A stretch of DNA of 64,000 nt, from contig NC_061509.1 of the NCBI RefSeq assembly GCF_022539505.1, positions 212,870,254 through 212,934,253 of the forward strand, given 5' to 3'. A model generated the notes under the pieces. The model ran no database searches and was not told where the DNA came from. It saw nothing but the letters and a program-made list of their open reading frames with translations. Made by a program: the position numbers and the translations under genes. Source of the stretch: Lolium rigidum. Lineage: Eukaryota; Streptophyta; Magnoliopsida; Poales; Poaceae. Below, piece after piece: positions 33,654 to 45,000 of the stretch (positions within the stretch are counted from its first letter, which is position 1; each line of letters begins with the position of its first letter).

Positions 33654-35332
33654 TGAAATTAATAGCTAACTCGTCCTCATATTTAATTCGTTATTTACCA
33701 ATAATAATTGGGCAGGGCCTCCGAGTGAAGTCTGGAGACTCAGAGTGAATTGTAGGACTGGGTGATAGTCAGGTATATATGGCCGTATGGCGTATGGGGA
33801 GATTGTTAAAAAAAAATGATTGGTCGTACTGGGGAAGAAACCCAGCAGCGCTGTGTATTGATAGCGGTAATTGTGTGCACAACACCGAAAATGCGAGTAC
33901 GGACACTCGAACTCGGGCGGGCTGGGAGCTATCAGCAGCTCACTGCCACCAGGCTATGCCTTGGTTCACGTATGGAGAGATTGTTGTTGGTGCCATTTGA
34001 CACGGAAGGCAAATTGGATCCAGCTCCATCTAGCAACGCATGCTTTTCAAGTTCTCCGTAAAAAAATGTGTAAATTTTGGCAAAATCATATGGAAATATA
34101 ATAGTACAATATTTTAAAATTTTGATTTACTACCACTCTCGTGTGTTACCCTAAAGTGTGCCACACTAGCTCACTCCACGCATTTGACCTACTGCTAGTC
34201 TGTTACCACGTGGGTCCAACACAAGTTAACGTGATTTCCTTCCGATTCCCTATGTTAAGCGAACCAGAATTTTTTAGTGCCGATTATTATTATATTTAAG
34301 GTGGATTATTTTATTGAATAGACTATGATCACCTCAAAGACTTAACCCCTGACTTGTTTGGAAACAGTTTCTTGTCTCATGGATTGGTGCGTTTGAGCAG
34401 AGTCGTCTCGCTTTAGAACTTTTTGCTCGCATTCTTTTTTGCAAAGCATTTTTCAACAAGGGAGGTGGAAACGTAGAATCAAACGCTATGACCCTGCCCT
34501 ATGTTAACAGGATCTTCTGCGTTATCAGTTTATCATCCTCGAGGTAGCGCACTTTAATCTACGAGTGTCGTGTGCATTGACTGGTTGACCAGGAAAATAA
34601 ATAACTCGAGTAGCTTGGTAATTCGAGTATGCACTTGGAACATACGGTTCCAAGTAAAGCAGAACTAGTTTCCTAGTACTGCTCTCCCAGTTTCATTATA
34701 CATGTCATTTCTTAAAATTTAAGAGCCATACAAGATAGAAGAATTAAGTTCAGATGATAGACTTGTGTCATAGTACAATAAGTCCAGCATGGAATGGCAG
34801 AAAAGTTACTATACCACTTTACCGCATAATAGTTTCTAGCTTGGATCGCCTAAGAAGTATATTTGTGCGGTTGTTAGGTTTTAGATAGGACAATATGCAT
34901 AAATTGCAGCAATTACTAAAATTGGCTGACGTAGTTTGACTCGGATACATATATATGCATTTTCATATCCATATTTTCGTCACAATAGAACACCACATTT
35001 GTATTTGTAAAAATATAAAAATCGGAATCACCACATCCATTTTCATTTTATTTTCAATGCTGATAATTCCACACCCATTTCCAGTTTCTATTATACTAAC
35101 TTTGGATTATCAACTGGAACTTTGTAGGAATATATGCAGTAGGGAAACTCACTGTAGAACTTCAAATACCCTTTTGGATAATTTATTCAAAAAATGCAGT
35201 AGTGAAACTGACTGTACAGCTTATAAAAGTTACTACTTATGAAGGCTTCACTTGGTGTTAAGTGAGTATGCATGGCTGCATTTCAGTCGAACCAAAACCG
35301 CCAGGAAACCTAAATTAAACCTTGTAGAAACG
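33654..35332. other. Unassigned AT-rich sequence
   Basis: No domain-bearing frame. Overlapping short frames at 33,779-34,101 are on opposite phases and lack any motif. No clean inverted termini. Confidence 0.35.
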
Positions 35333-37292
35333 TTATGAGACCATTGTGAAATCTCAGCTAAACATTTTAGAAAACATTGGTTCAGACTAAATCTTCTGAA
35401 CGAATGTGAAATCTATGTTTAACCTTCGGGAAACCTGAATTAACTTTGTGTAGCGGATGATGCAATGATTGGAGAGAGTGAGGTACATGGTTGTAAAAAT
35501 AAAATACCCTTATCAGCCTTATGATATCTCTATTTTAAATTAAAACCTTATGAGACGACCACTGTTCCTCACCTAACCATAACACCTCCCCCACTCCCCT
35601 CGCTATATCGAGGTGACGCGAAGCAAGCCCGAGACCAAAAAACGCGCTCCTCCGCTCCCCACCTAACCCTAACACCTCCCCCACTCCCCTCGCCCCGCCG
35701 CCGCCGATGGTCGCCGCCGGGCCTAGCCCGCGCGGTTGACGGCGGCGGCGAGGCCCCCCTCTTCGTGGTCGACTGGCGGAGGCTCACACGCCGCGCGTGC
35801 AGGCTCCCCTCGAGGACATGGCGGCGGCGGCCGGTCGATGGCTGCGGGCGGCGCGGGTGCCGCCTGGCTAGCATCTGCGGGCGGCGCGAGCGGCGACGGG
35901 AACGGTGGGCGGCGGCGCGTCGGGTGTCCGCTCCGCCTGGGGCGGCTTCCAGGAGGGCGCAGGGCGCGGGGCGCTGGGTGGTTCGGCCCCGTTTCGAGGC
36001 CCCTTCCCTCGCGTCTCCTCCGCCGGATCTCGCACTGCCGGCAGCCAGGGTGGTTGCTGGCCGCGGATCACGCAGCGGAAGCTCCTCTCCGTCCATATTC
36101 CTCAGATCTGGCGGCAGCACGCGTCGTGGTGGATGTGGGTTGCCTAGATCTTTGGATCTGCTCACTCACCTGGTGATCTGCGTGGGGCAGATGCCGGTGA
36201 GGTCGGTCGTCGCATGTTCGTGAGCGGGTGTTCTGCGTCGGTGGCGGTTCTCGGTGCTCTCTTGCGGTCCGGCGGCGCGAGGAGTTTGGTTCCAAGGCGG
36301 CGGCCTTGGTCGGTGGGAACCTTGCTGGTTGACGGGCGAGCCAGAGGTTCTGGTGCTGGTCGGTGGCCATGGTCGTGCGGGCGACGTGGTCGCGGCGAGC
36401 CGCGTGTTGTGGCGGCGGTTCGGCCGTCGTTCGACGGTCTACCCCTGTGTAGAAGAAGGAGAGGCCACGCCGAGGGGAAACCCTTGCCCATTTGGGCCAT
36501 GATGGCGACGTCTGTGGACGCCGTCCCCTTCTTGAAGGCGTCATGGGGCTTCTCTCCAGCCTTCTACTGTCTCCGGGTGAAAACCTAAGATCCTCGGATC
36601 GGGCGGTGGCGGCACTCCAGTGTCGCGATCTTCTTGAAGACATCGCCTTGGAGTCCACAACATGTAGCTCTCCGAAGGTTCTGTGCGAAGGTACCTTCGT
36701 TTGGCGATCTTCGGCAAGGCTTGCTTCGTTCCCTTCCCTTGTCGAGCTTCCTTGGTGCTGCTTCTCGGTTTGTGAGCAACGCGTCTTGGTCCCCGGTGGT
36801 GGTCGGCTTCCGGTGGCGTTTATGCGACGGAGGAGTGTTGTTGAGGCGCGCGTGAAAATGGCTCGCTCTCGCAGTGTAGACTCCAGCTCTACTCCGAGTC
36901 CTCGTAGGCGCTTTGGCTGAGCTTGTTGGTCGCGCTTCCGGTTGTAGCTTCTTCGGTAGTTCGTGTGGGTGTGTGGTGTCGTTCTATAAGCTGGATTCAG
37001 CACTTTGTATCGTTCTCGCCGTTCGTGGCTTTGTTAATTCAAAGTTGGGCACTTGAGTGCCTTTTATCTAAAAAAAGACGACCACTGTGAAACCTCAGCT
37101 AGACATTTTAGGAAACCTCGGTTCAGACTAAATCTTTTGAACGAATGTGAAATTTATGTTTAACATTGGTGAAACCTGAATTAACTTTGTGAGAACTCTC
37201 ATTAGTCTATAAGAAATTGGACTGACGATTCAATGATTGGAGAGACTGAGGTACATGTTTGTAAAAATAAACTATCCTTATCAGCCATTCGA
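35333..37292. repeat. Diverged ~200-bp tandem duplication split by a retroposon
   Basis: Copy 1 (35,333-35,525) contains TTATGAGACCATTGTGAAAT, GGTTCAGACTAAATCTTCTG, GGAAACCTGAATTAACTTTG and CCCTTATCAGCC. Copy 2 has the same order but is split: TTATGAGACGACCACTGT at 35,548-35,565, then a 1.5-kb insertion, then 37,089-37,292 (GGTTCAGACTAAATCTTTTG, GTGAAACCTGAATTAACTTT, CCTTATCAGCC). Confidence 0.85.
35566..37075 (+). mobile_element. GC-rich non-LTR retroposon (1.5 kb), no protein domains
   Basis: Flanked by AGACGACCACTGT at 35553-35565 and 37076-37088, with an A-run at the right edge. It begins with two tandem 5' modules (35570-35603 and 35660-35693 share ACCTAACC-TAACACCTCCCC). It ends with CTTTGTTAATTCAAAG and a GGCACTTGAGTGCC hairpin. 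Long frames on both strands across the GC-rich body show no domain and are composition effects. Probably a non-autonomous derivative of a LINE family. Confidence 0.85.
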
Positions 37293-38027
37293 TAAAATGA
37301 ACAAGGAAAAGCGAGAGATTGGAAGAAAAACGATCCAGATGCAGACGCGAATAGGCAGTTTTGAAATTGGCGGCCGGTCGTACCTATGGCAGTTCAGATG
37401 TTAACGTGCTGTTTCGTCAAATATTGTTTTTTTCTCTGTCTGTCCTGGTCACAGGCAAAGTCTCTGATTTTTCCTAAACCACTTCGCGTCATGCTTTTGT
37501 CTTTTGGCCATTTGAGATCTTTTCGATCAAATGCAGGAGAAGTAAGTGCCAAGCAGAAAACAACGGGACGGGAGCGCCGGTCAGCATAATGCACCCGACC
37601 CGTGGGATACCGGCATACCGCACCTGTGAAATTTGACTTGCCAGGAGCCAGGTTCTGTCAAGTATCCCATGGCTGCCCTGGCGTCGCAGTTCGCCTCATG
37701 TGAAACACACCGGAGAACTCGTCTGCACCGTCAAACACTCATATGTACACATCTCCCTGTACTGAAGCTCTGCCTAGTTTCTTTTTTAATAGCTCTTTGC
37801 GTGGCCAGTGGAATCTTCGTTTGCGGTCCAACGCATTTCAGACATAATTTATATTTATTTTGGTATTGCGTTGGATCGTAGATATTGAAATCAGCTCCTA
37901 AGACGCATAGTTTATGTTTGGGTCGGCTCCTGCCCCGTTCGTCGCAATTTCTTTTGTAATTTTAATTCATAGGAAAACATATATTTACATTGAACTAAAA
38001 TGAGAAAAGGCCCAGCCTAGACCTGCT
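37293..38027. other. Unassigned sequence
   Basis: An open frame from ATG 37,669 (MAALASQFASCETHRRTRLH) could be a stray first exon, but nothing follows it. From about 37,790 the sequence appears to belong to the degenerate transposon-like unit whose minus-strand reading frames lie at 38,028-38,970. Confidence 0.3.
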
Positions 38028-38970
38028 CTACTGGCTGTTGTTGTCTTCCTGCATCAGATCGACGAATGTAGGCATCACCCACGGCCAGTCTGATGCCAGT
38101 GTGAGCAGGCGGTGGGAAGGAGGTATCGAGGTGGTGGCCGCTGCTCGTGGGGCGCCCAGGAAGGCAGTGGGTATGTCGTTGGTGGCGGTGCGTGGTAGGA
38201 AGGATGCGGCATGGGCCACCGTGACCACGGTGACGGCGCCACGTTCAAGGCTTCCATGGCCTCCTCCTGTGAGAGGGCGGGAGGCATGAACGCCGAGGCA
38301 TAGCATGACAGCGGTGGTTGTTCCTGCGAGGAATTCATGGCCAGCATCATCGCCTCCTCCTCATCTACGTTGTCTGGTATGAGTGGGAGCTCATCCACCT
38401 TTCCTTCCTCTTTGGCCTTCTCCACGAGTTACGCCAGGTAGCCGAGGTAGATCCTCGGTGTCGTCCCACTCCTCCTCTTCTTCCTCCTACTTCTCCTCCT
38501 TTAACGACGCGAGCGGAGCGGTGTAGTTGTACTCGTCGTCACTGAGGAACCTCGCTCGACGCTTCAGATCCCATTCGAGGTGGCCAAGAAAGCCAAACAC
38601 TGGGTCGGCGAGGAGGTCTGGAGGCAGAAGGGCCCTCCACTGGGAAATCTTCTGACGCCGCTCCCGTCCCTTATGTGGCACCAGTGGCATGGGAACCCTC
38701 TAGTGGCAAAAGCGCATGCCACTAGGGAGGGGGACGTTGGTCAACCCAGGGGCACATGGCGTGCACTCGCAGTATAGGGCGCGGGCCACCTCGACGGTGA
38801 CTGAAACACGGAGGCGCCGCTTCTTACCTTCACCGCCGCCGCCGACCCGGCCTCATGGGTATGCTTCGGCTTCCGTCATGACTACCTTCCCCGTGGCCAA
38901 GGTCGATCTGGTTGTTCTGTGGGAAATGGAGAGAGACAATGGTTGGCTATGGAGGAGATCTTGCTAGTTT
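38028..38970 (-). pseudogene. Degenerate GC-rich coding region, likely transposon-associated
   Basis: Read on the minus strand from about 38,900 there is RRLRVSVTVEVARALYCECT, then a shifted frame with MPLVPHKGRERRQKISQWRA, LLPPDLLADPVFGFLGHLEW and RRARFLSDDEYNY (38,487-38,690). A stop is followed by an acidic run, then the frame 38,075-38,425 (VDELPLIPDNVDEEEAMMLA, then Pro-rich). The pieces read as one decayed protein with at least one stop and two shifts. I recall similar repetitive proteins in grass genomes linked to DNA transposons, but I cannot name a domain. Confidence 0.45.
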
Positions 38971-38982
38971 GTGGCGATGGTG

Positions 38983-40110
38983 GGGTGATAACTGCAAGTG
39001 CATAGGTAGGTATAGCTAGTTTTGAAATAAGAGTATCAATCTCACAGAGAGCCTACCGGCTATGATCAAATATTTTTTCTTTGTTACAACTCATTAAATA
39101 ATGCACAAGGATGCGCTTAATTGCAAGTAAAGGTGAAAATGGTTTGATTTAGTGCGTTGAACAGTAAAAGTAAAAGTGCTTAAAGTAACTAATGAGAAAG
39201 ATAACAACGTGTTGTAAATGTATTCAAACTACAGTGGGCTAAAGTGTTCTCGGGGAATCTTGGATTCACATATTGTATTTGGAGTGTCAAAGATTAGGAT
39301 ATTCTAGTCATTCCTTTATGCATGTGTATGGGAGAAGCTCCACATAGGGCGGTTGCAGACCAGCCATATGTTCAACTGTCCTTTCATAATCCCAGTAATG
39401 TAAGGGGCAAACCACCTCAGAACATTACTATTAAGGGTTCCGCTAGGATCCCATGGTTATGGATGAACACTCTATGAGTCTCCCCTAATTCCCCCTTGAA
39501 CATGTGATAGAGTATTAGCGCGAGGGAGCCACTTGACGCCTCCTCTCTACCACGTGTCAAATGGTAATCCCCTCTCCTATCCTTAGAGTCAAATATTGCA
39601 TGGTCGACTTCATACAATATCAAGAGACACAATTAATACACAAAGATAAATGAATGAATAAAAAATATTTATTTCCATTATGATCCATAACTAGGGTTAC
39701 ACCATATCCCCAAGAACAAAGTAATCTACTAAAACATAGAGGTACGAGACATTATCATAGTAATGAAATTGATCAAATACATAAGGGGAATGAATTATTG
39801 TTCAAATATACACCAAAATATAAGAAATACAACAAGATGGAGATGATGAGGGTGATGATGGTGTTGGTGCAGCTGATGCCTGATGGTAATGAAGATGATG
39901 CCCAAGCCTCCTTGGATCCGAGTAGTGAGGAGGATCGACGCCCTTCTGCTAGTTCCCCCCTCCATATCTCTTCCAGCGGTGAAACTTATGCGCTTTACGG
40001 AGTCTACGAATATTGGATCTACGATCTGTTTGCACGAGGTGAAATTATTTGAAGAGACGAAGACGGTGGAGGGTTGTACTGCCACACCATACGTGCAAGC
40101 TCTGCACATA
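38983..40110. mobile_element. Possible LTR-like sequence (unresolved)
   Basis: An abrupt change at TGATAACTGCAAGTGCATAG starts a ~1.1-kb stretch with the texture of a grass LTR. I could not find a terminal CA with a matching 5-bp duplication of TGGGG, so the assignment as a solo or truncated LTR is tentative. Confidence 0.3.
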
Positions 40111-41253
40111 CCAATGGTAAATCTCTGATTGCTTCATTTTTTACTGTTTTCTTAGTGAGGTTTTACCACGTGATAAGGCAAATAGCTTTATTGCTTTAAA
40201 TGGCCTTCAATCGATCATATTTTCATCCAGCAATGACTGATCCATTGATTGTGTCCATTATGTCCTTCCATTCGGGGATCCTGTTGAAACTAACACAAAA
40301 AAGTGCAAGTGTGTGTGGTACAATGCCAAAATCCTATCACTACACGTGCAAAATCATTAAGAAATATGCTTCAAAAATGCACTCGTCACAGGGCAAAGGC
40401 CGATGCCCTTAAAAAGGGATAGGACACAGCCTCTATGAATACTTGCACTACTTTCCAGGCACGTGCCATTAATGGCGGTGCGGAATCCCAGCCGTTATCC
40501 CTAGTATTGGCGCTGTCGCTGATGCCTAAGCGTGCCCATTGAATGCACCACAACAAGTAGGGATGCAAGTGGTCAGCGATGCGGCATGAGTTTGGAGAGC
40601 GCGGACGCTCGGTGCATCGGCGATGTGCCCGCGCTGATGCATTCTCGGCCCAAATTGGGTCGTGAATGCGTCAGCGTGGACACACCGGCTAGTTTGCGTC
40701 GGGCCGCTGGCCTTGGGGCAGACCCATTTTTTTACCGCGGTGACGCTAAGACGCTTTTGGTCCGTTTGCGTCGGGCCGCTGAAGTTGCCCTAAATACCTC
40801 ATGGTATGGATATAAATCCACGCCTTTAAATTTTTATTGGTATGCAAAGATGCAAGATGCACTATCTTCTTTAGGGCATCTCTCAAAAATAGGCTCACAG
40901 CGGCGCCGCCAAATCGCTGTTGGCATTAGGCATGGCATAAAATTTTCCCCGGCACTGCCACACTGACCCCGACCATAGGGACCGTCTTGAGGGCGCAAGC
41001 ACATGCATCACGTCGGATACATACACGCGGGTTCCACATGGCAATGTACCAGACATCCCACTTGCTTCTCTTCACTCCCTGGGCTCGCCTCCTACCCACA
41101 AATCGCCCGCAAAATCGCCGCTCTTCACTCCCCTATGCTCGCCTCCTGCGCGTGAATCGGCCACAAAATCGCCGCCCACCGCTCCCGCCCTAGTTATGTG
41201 CACCAACAACTTCATGTCGTCTACGAAGCACCGATACAGTCCTCTTACATCGG
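40111..41253. other. Transposon-like remnants upstream of the split gene
   Basis: Contains two copies of TGCGTCGGGCCGCTG about 70 bp apart (near 40,697 and 40,769), typical of DNA-transposon subterminal repeats. It also contains a partial direct repeat near 41,078-41,180 (CTCGCCTCCT ... AAAATCGCCGC twice) just upstream of the putative first exon. No intact gene. Confidence 0.4.
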
Positions 41254-41390
41254 ATGTCGATGACATCATCGTTTGGAAGTTGCCGCTTCTTCGGTCCGGT
41301 TGTCTGTAGCTCGGACAACTCTACTCTACCATCTCTGCATCCTGTAGCCGCCTTCTCACATGCCCGGAGAGACCTCCAGCAAGTCCTAGC
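41254..41390 (+). pseudogene. Putative exon 1 of a split host gene
   Basis: Open frame from ATG 41254 (MSMTSSFGSCRFFGP) to HARRDLQQVLA at the Copia target site CTAGC (41386-41390). Removing the Copia and one duplicate continues the frame as GCA GGC GAT, then GTGAATC, a plausible splice donor at 51,801. Joined in phase 0 to the exon at 53,507, the reading continues without a stop. The ATG is the first in a frame opening at 41,194, so the true start is uncertain. I do not recognise the protein. Confidence 0.45.
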
Positions 41391-44300
41391 TGATGGGATT
41401 CGTAGCATAGAAAACAAAAAATTTCCTACCGCAAGAACGAAAACCAAGCCAAGATGCAATCTAGAAGACTGTAGCAACGATCGGATCATGAGACTAACCC
41501 TTGAAGATTTCCAAAGCCTACGAGATTAGATCTCGTTGTTGCAGAAGATGATCACTTGCCGCTTTCAAAAGCGCGTAGAAGATCTTGACGGTGCCACAAT
41601 CGGGCAGCACCTCCGTACTCGGTCACACATTCGGTGTTGATGAAGACGTCCTTCTCCCCGTTCCAGCGGGCAGCGGAAGTAGTAGATCCTCCTCGGAATC
41701 TCGGCAGCACGACGGCGTGGTGGCGGTGGTGGTGGAGAACTCCGGCAGGGCTTCGCATATGCGTTGCGGGAGTAGTATGTGGAGGAGGGACGCTAGGGTT
41801 TGGGGAGAGAGAGGGGGGTTGGCTGTAGGATAACGTAGCATAGAAAACAAAAAATTTCCTACCGCGAACACGCAATCCAAGCCAAGATGCAATCTAGAAG
41901 ACGGTAGCAACGAGGGGGTATCGAGTCTCACCCTTGAAGAGATTCCAAAGCCTACAAGATGAGGCTCTTGTTGCTGCGGTAGACGTTCACTTGCCGCTTG
42001 CAAAAGCGCGTAGAAGATCTTGATCACGATCGCTTCCGGCGCCACGAACGGGCAGCACCTCCGTACTCGGTCACACGTTCGGTTGTTGATGAAGACGACG
42101 TCCACCTCCCGTTCCAGCGGGCAGCGGAAGTAGTAGCTCCTCTTGAATCCGACGGCACGACGGCGTGGTGTCGGTGGCGGTGGAGAACTCCGGCGGAGCT
42201 TCGCTAAAGCACGCGGGAGCTATGGAGGAGAAGGGGCGGCTAGGGTTTGGGAGGGGTGGCCGGCCTCAAGGGGGTGCGGCCAACTTGTGGCTTTGGTGTG
42301 TCCGGCCCCTCCCTATGCCCCTCATTATATAGGTGGATCCCCAAGAGTTGGTCTCCAAGTCTTCGAATAAGACCCGAACCAAAAACCTTCCATAGAGAGG
42401 GGAAACCTAGCCTAGCTAGGACTCCCACCAAGGTGGGAGTTCCACCTCCCATGTGGGGGGTGGCCGGCCCCCTAAGGGGGAGTCCACTTGGGACTCCTCC
42501 CCACTAGGGTTGGCCGGCCATGGAGGTGGAGTCCCATGTGGACTCCACCTTCCTTGGTGGTTTCTTCCGGACTTTTCTAGAACCTTCTAGAACCTTCCAT
42601 AGAACCTTCCGCGACATTTTATTCACATAAAATGACATCCTATATATGAATCTTATTCTCCGGACCATTCCGAACTCCTCGTGATGTCCGGGATCTCATC
42701 CGGGACTCCGAACAAATATTCGAACTCCATTCCATATTCAAATACTACCATTTCAACATCCAACTTTAAGTGTGTCACCCTACGGTTCGTGAACTATGCG
42801 GACATGGTTGAGTACTCACTCCGACCAATAACCAATAGCGGGATCCGGAGATCCATAATGGCTCCCACATATTCAACGATGACTTTAGTGATCGAATGAA
42901 CCATTCACATACAATACCAATTCCCTTTGTCTCGCGATATTTTACTTGTCCGAGGTTTGATCTTCGGTATCACTCTATACCTTGTTCAACCTCGTCTCCT
43001 GACAAGTACTCTTTACTCGTACCGTGGTATGTGGTCTCTTATGAACTTATTCATATGCTTGCAAGACATTTAGACGACATTCCACCGAGAGGGCCCAGAG
43101 TATATCTATCCGTCATCGGGATGGACAAATCCCACTGTTGATCCATATGCCTCAACTCATACTTTCCGGATACTTAATCCCACCTTTATAACCACCCATT
43201 TACGCAATGGCGTTTGGTGTAATCAAAGTACATTTCCGGTATAAGTGATTTACATGATCTCATGGTCATAAGGACTAGGTAACTATGTATCGAAAGCTTA
43301 TAGCAAATAACTTAATGACGAGATCTTATGCTACGCTTAATATGGGTGTGTCCATTACATCATTCATATAATGATATAACCTTGTTATTAATAACATCCA
43401 ATGTTCATGATTATGAAACTAATCATCCATTAATCAACAAGCTAGTTTAAGAGGCATACTAGGGACTTCTTGTTTGTCTACATATCACACATGTACTAAT
43501 GTTTCGGTTAATACAATTATAGCATGATATATAAACATTTATCATAAACATAAAGATATAAATAATAACCACTTTATTATTGCCTCTAGGGCATATCTCC
43601 TTCATTGGCCGCCGGCCATGGGGGCCCTAGGTGGTGCGGCCAAGAGTGGGCAGCCCCCTCCCTCTCCTCCTCATTATATAGGTGGAAATCCCCAAGTGTT
43701 GGTATCCAAGTCTTTGAATAAGACCCGAAACCAAAACCTTCCATAGGGACAAAACCTACCCAAGGGGGGAATCCTACTCAAGGTGGGACTCCCACCCCTT
43801 CATTGGGGGGGTTGGCCGGCCACCATTGGGGAGTCCACCTAGGACTCCTCCCCCTTAGGGTTGGCCGGCCACCATTGGGGAGTCCACCTGGGACTCCTCC
43901 CCCTTAGGGTTGGCCAGCCATGCAAGGTGGAGTCCCTCCGGGACTACACTTTCCATGGTGATTTCTTCCGGACTTTTCTAGAACCTTCTAGAACCTTCCA
44001 TAAATGCACCGGATCATTTCCAAACTTGGAAAGTGACTTCCTATATATGAATCTTATTCTCCGGACCATTCCGGAACTCCTCGTGATGTCCCGGATCCCA
44101 TCCGAGACTCCGAACAAAACTTCGAACTCCATTCCATATTCCATATCTACTTAAACGACATCAAACCTTAAGTGTGTCACCCTACGGTTCGCGAACTATG
44201 CAGACATGGTTGAGACTTCTCTCAGACCAATAACGCGGGATCTGGAGATCCATAATGGCTCCCACATATTCAACGATGACTTAATGATCGATTGAACCAT

Positions 44301-45000
44301 TTACATACGATACCGATTCCCTTTGTCACGCGATATTTTACTTGTCCGAGGTTTGATCATCGGTATCTTTATACCTTGTTCAACCTCGTCTTCTGACAAG
44401 TACTCTTTACTCGTACCGTGATATGTCATCTCTTATGAACCATTCATATGCTTGCAAGCTAATTAGACGATATTCCACCGAGAGGGCCCAGAGTATATCT
44501 ATCCGTCATCAGGATGGACAAATCCCACTGTTGATCCATATGCCTCAACTCATACTTTATGAATACCTAATCCCATCTTTATAACCACCCATTTACGCGA
44601 GTGGCGTTTGATGTAATCAAAGTATCCTTCCGGTATAAGTGATTTACATGATCTCATGGTCGAAAGGACTAGGTAACTATGTATCGAAAGCTTATAGCAA
44701 ATGAACTTAATGACGCGATTTTATGCTATGCTTAATTGGGTGTGTCCATTACATCATTCACATAATGACATAACCTTGTTATTAATAACATCCAATGTTC
44801 ATGATCACGAAACCATGATCATCTAATAATCAACAAGCTAGTTATACAAGAGGCTTACTAGGGACTCCTTGTTGTTTACATAACACACATGTATCAATGT
44901 TTCGGTTAATACAATTATAGCATGGTATGTAAACATTTATCATAAACATGAAGATATATAATAACCACTTTATTATTGCCTCTTGGGCATATCTCCAACA
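41391..45000 (-). repeat. Copia 3' LTR (interrupted), plus-strand left
   Basis: 41391-41823 and 43610-45000 together form one LTR of about 1.82 kb, split by a nested solo LTR and its duplicate TTGGC. It has a 49-bp tandem duplication (43812-43860 and 43861-43909) that the partner LTR lacks. Confidence 0.92.
41824..43604 (-). mobile_element. Nested solo LTR of a related Copia family (1,781 bp)
   Basis: Begins TGTAGGATAACGTAGC and ends CATATCTCCTTCA on the plus strand, with perfect target duplication TTGGC (41819-41823, 43605-43609). It shares long blocks with the surrounding LTR (GTGTGTCACCCTACGGTTCG, GAGAGGGCCCAGAGTATATC) but is clearly diverged. A single LTR with intact duplicates implies LTR-LTR recombination after insertion. 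Confidence 0.95.

Noticed and set aside
36068..37003. 311-codon open frame on the minus strand
   Set aside because: It lies antisense in the GC-rich retroposon, has no domain or composition of a real protein, and similar long frames occur in other phases there.
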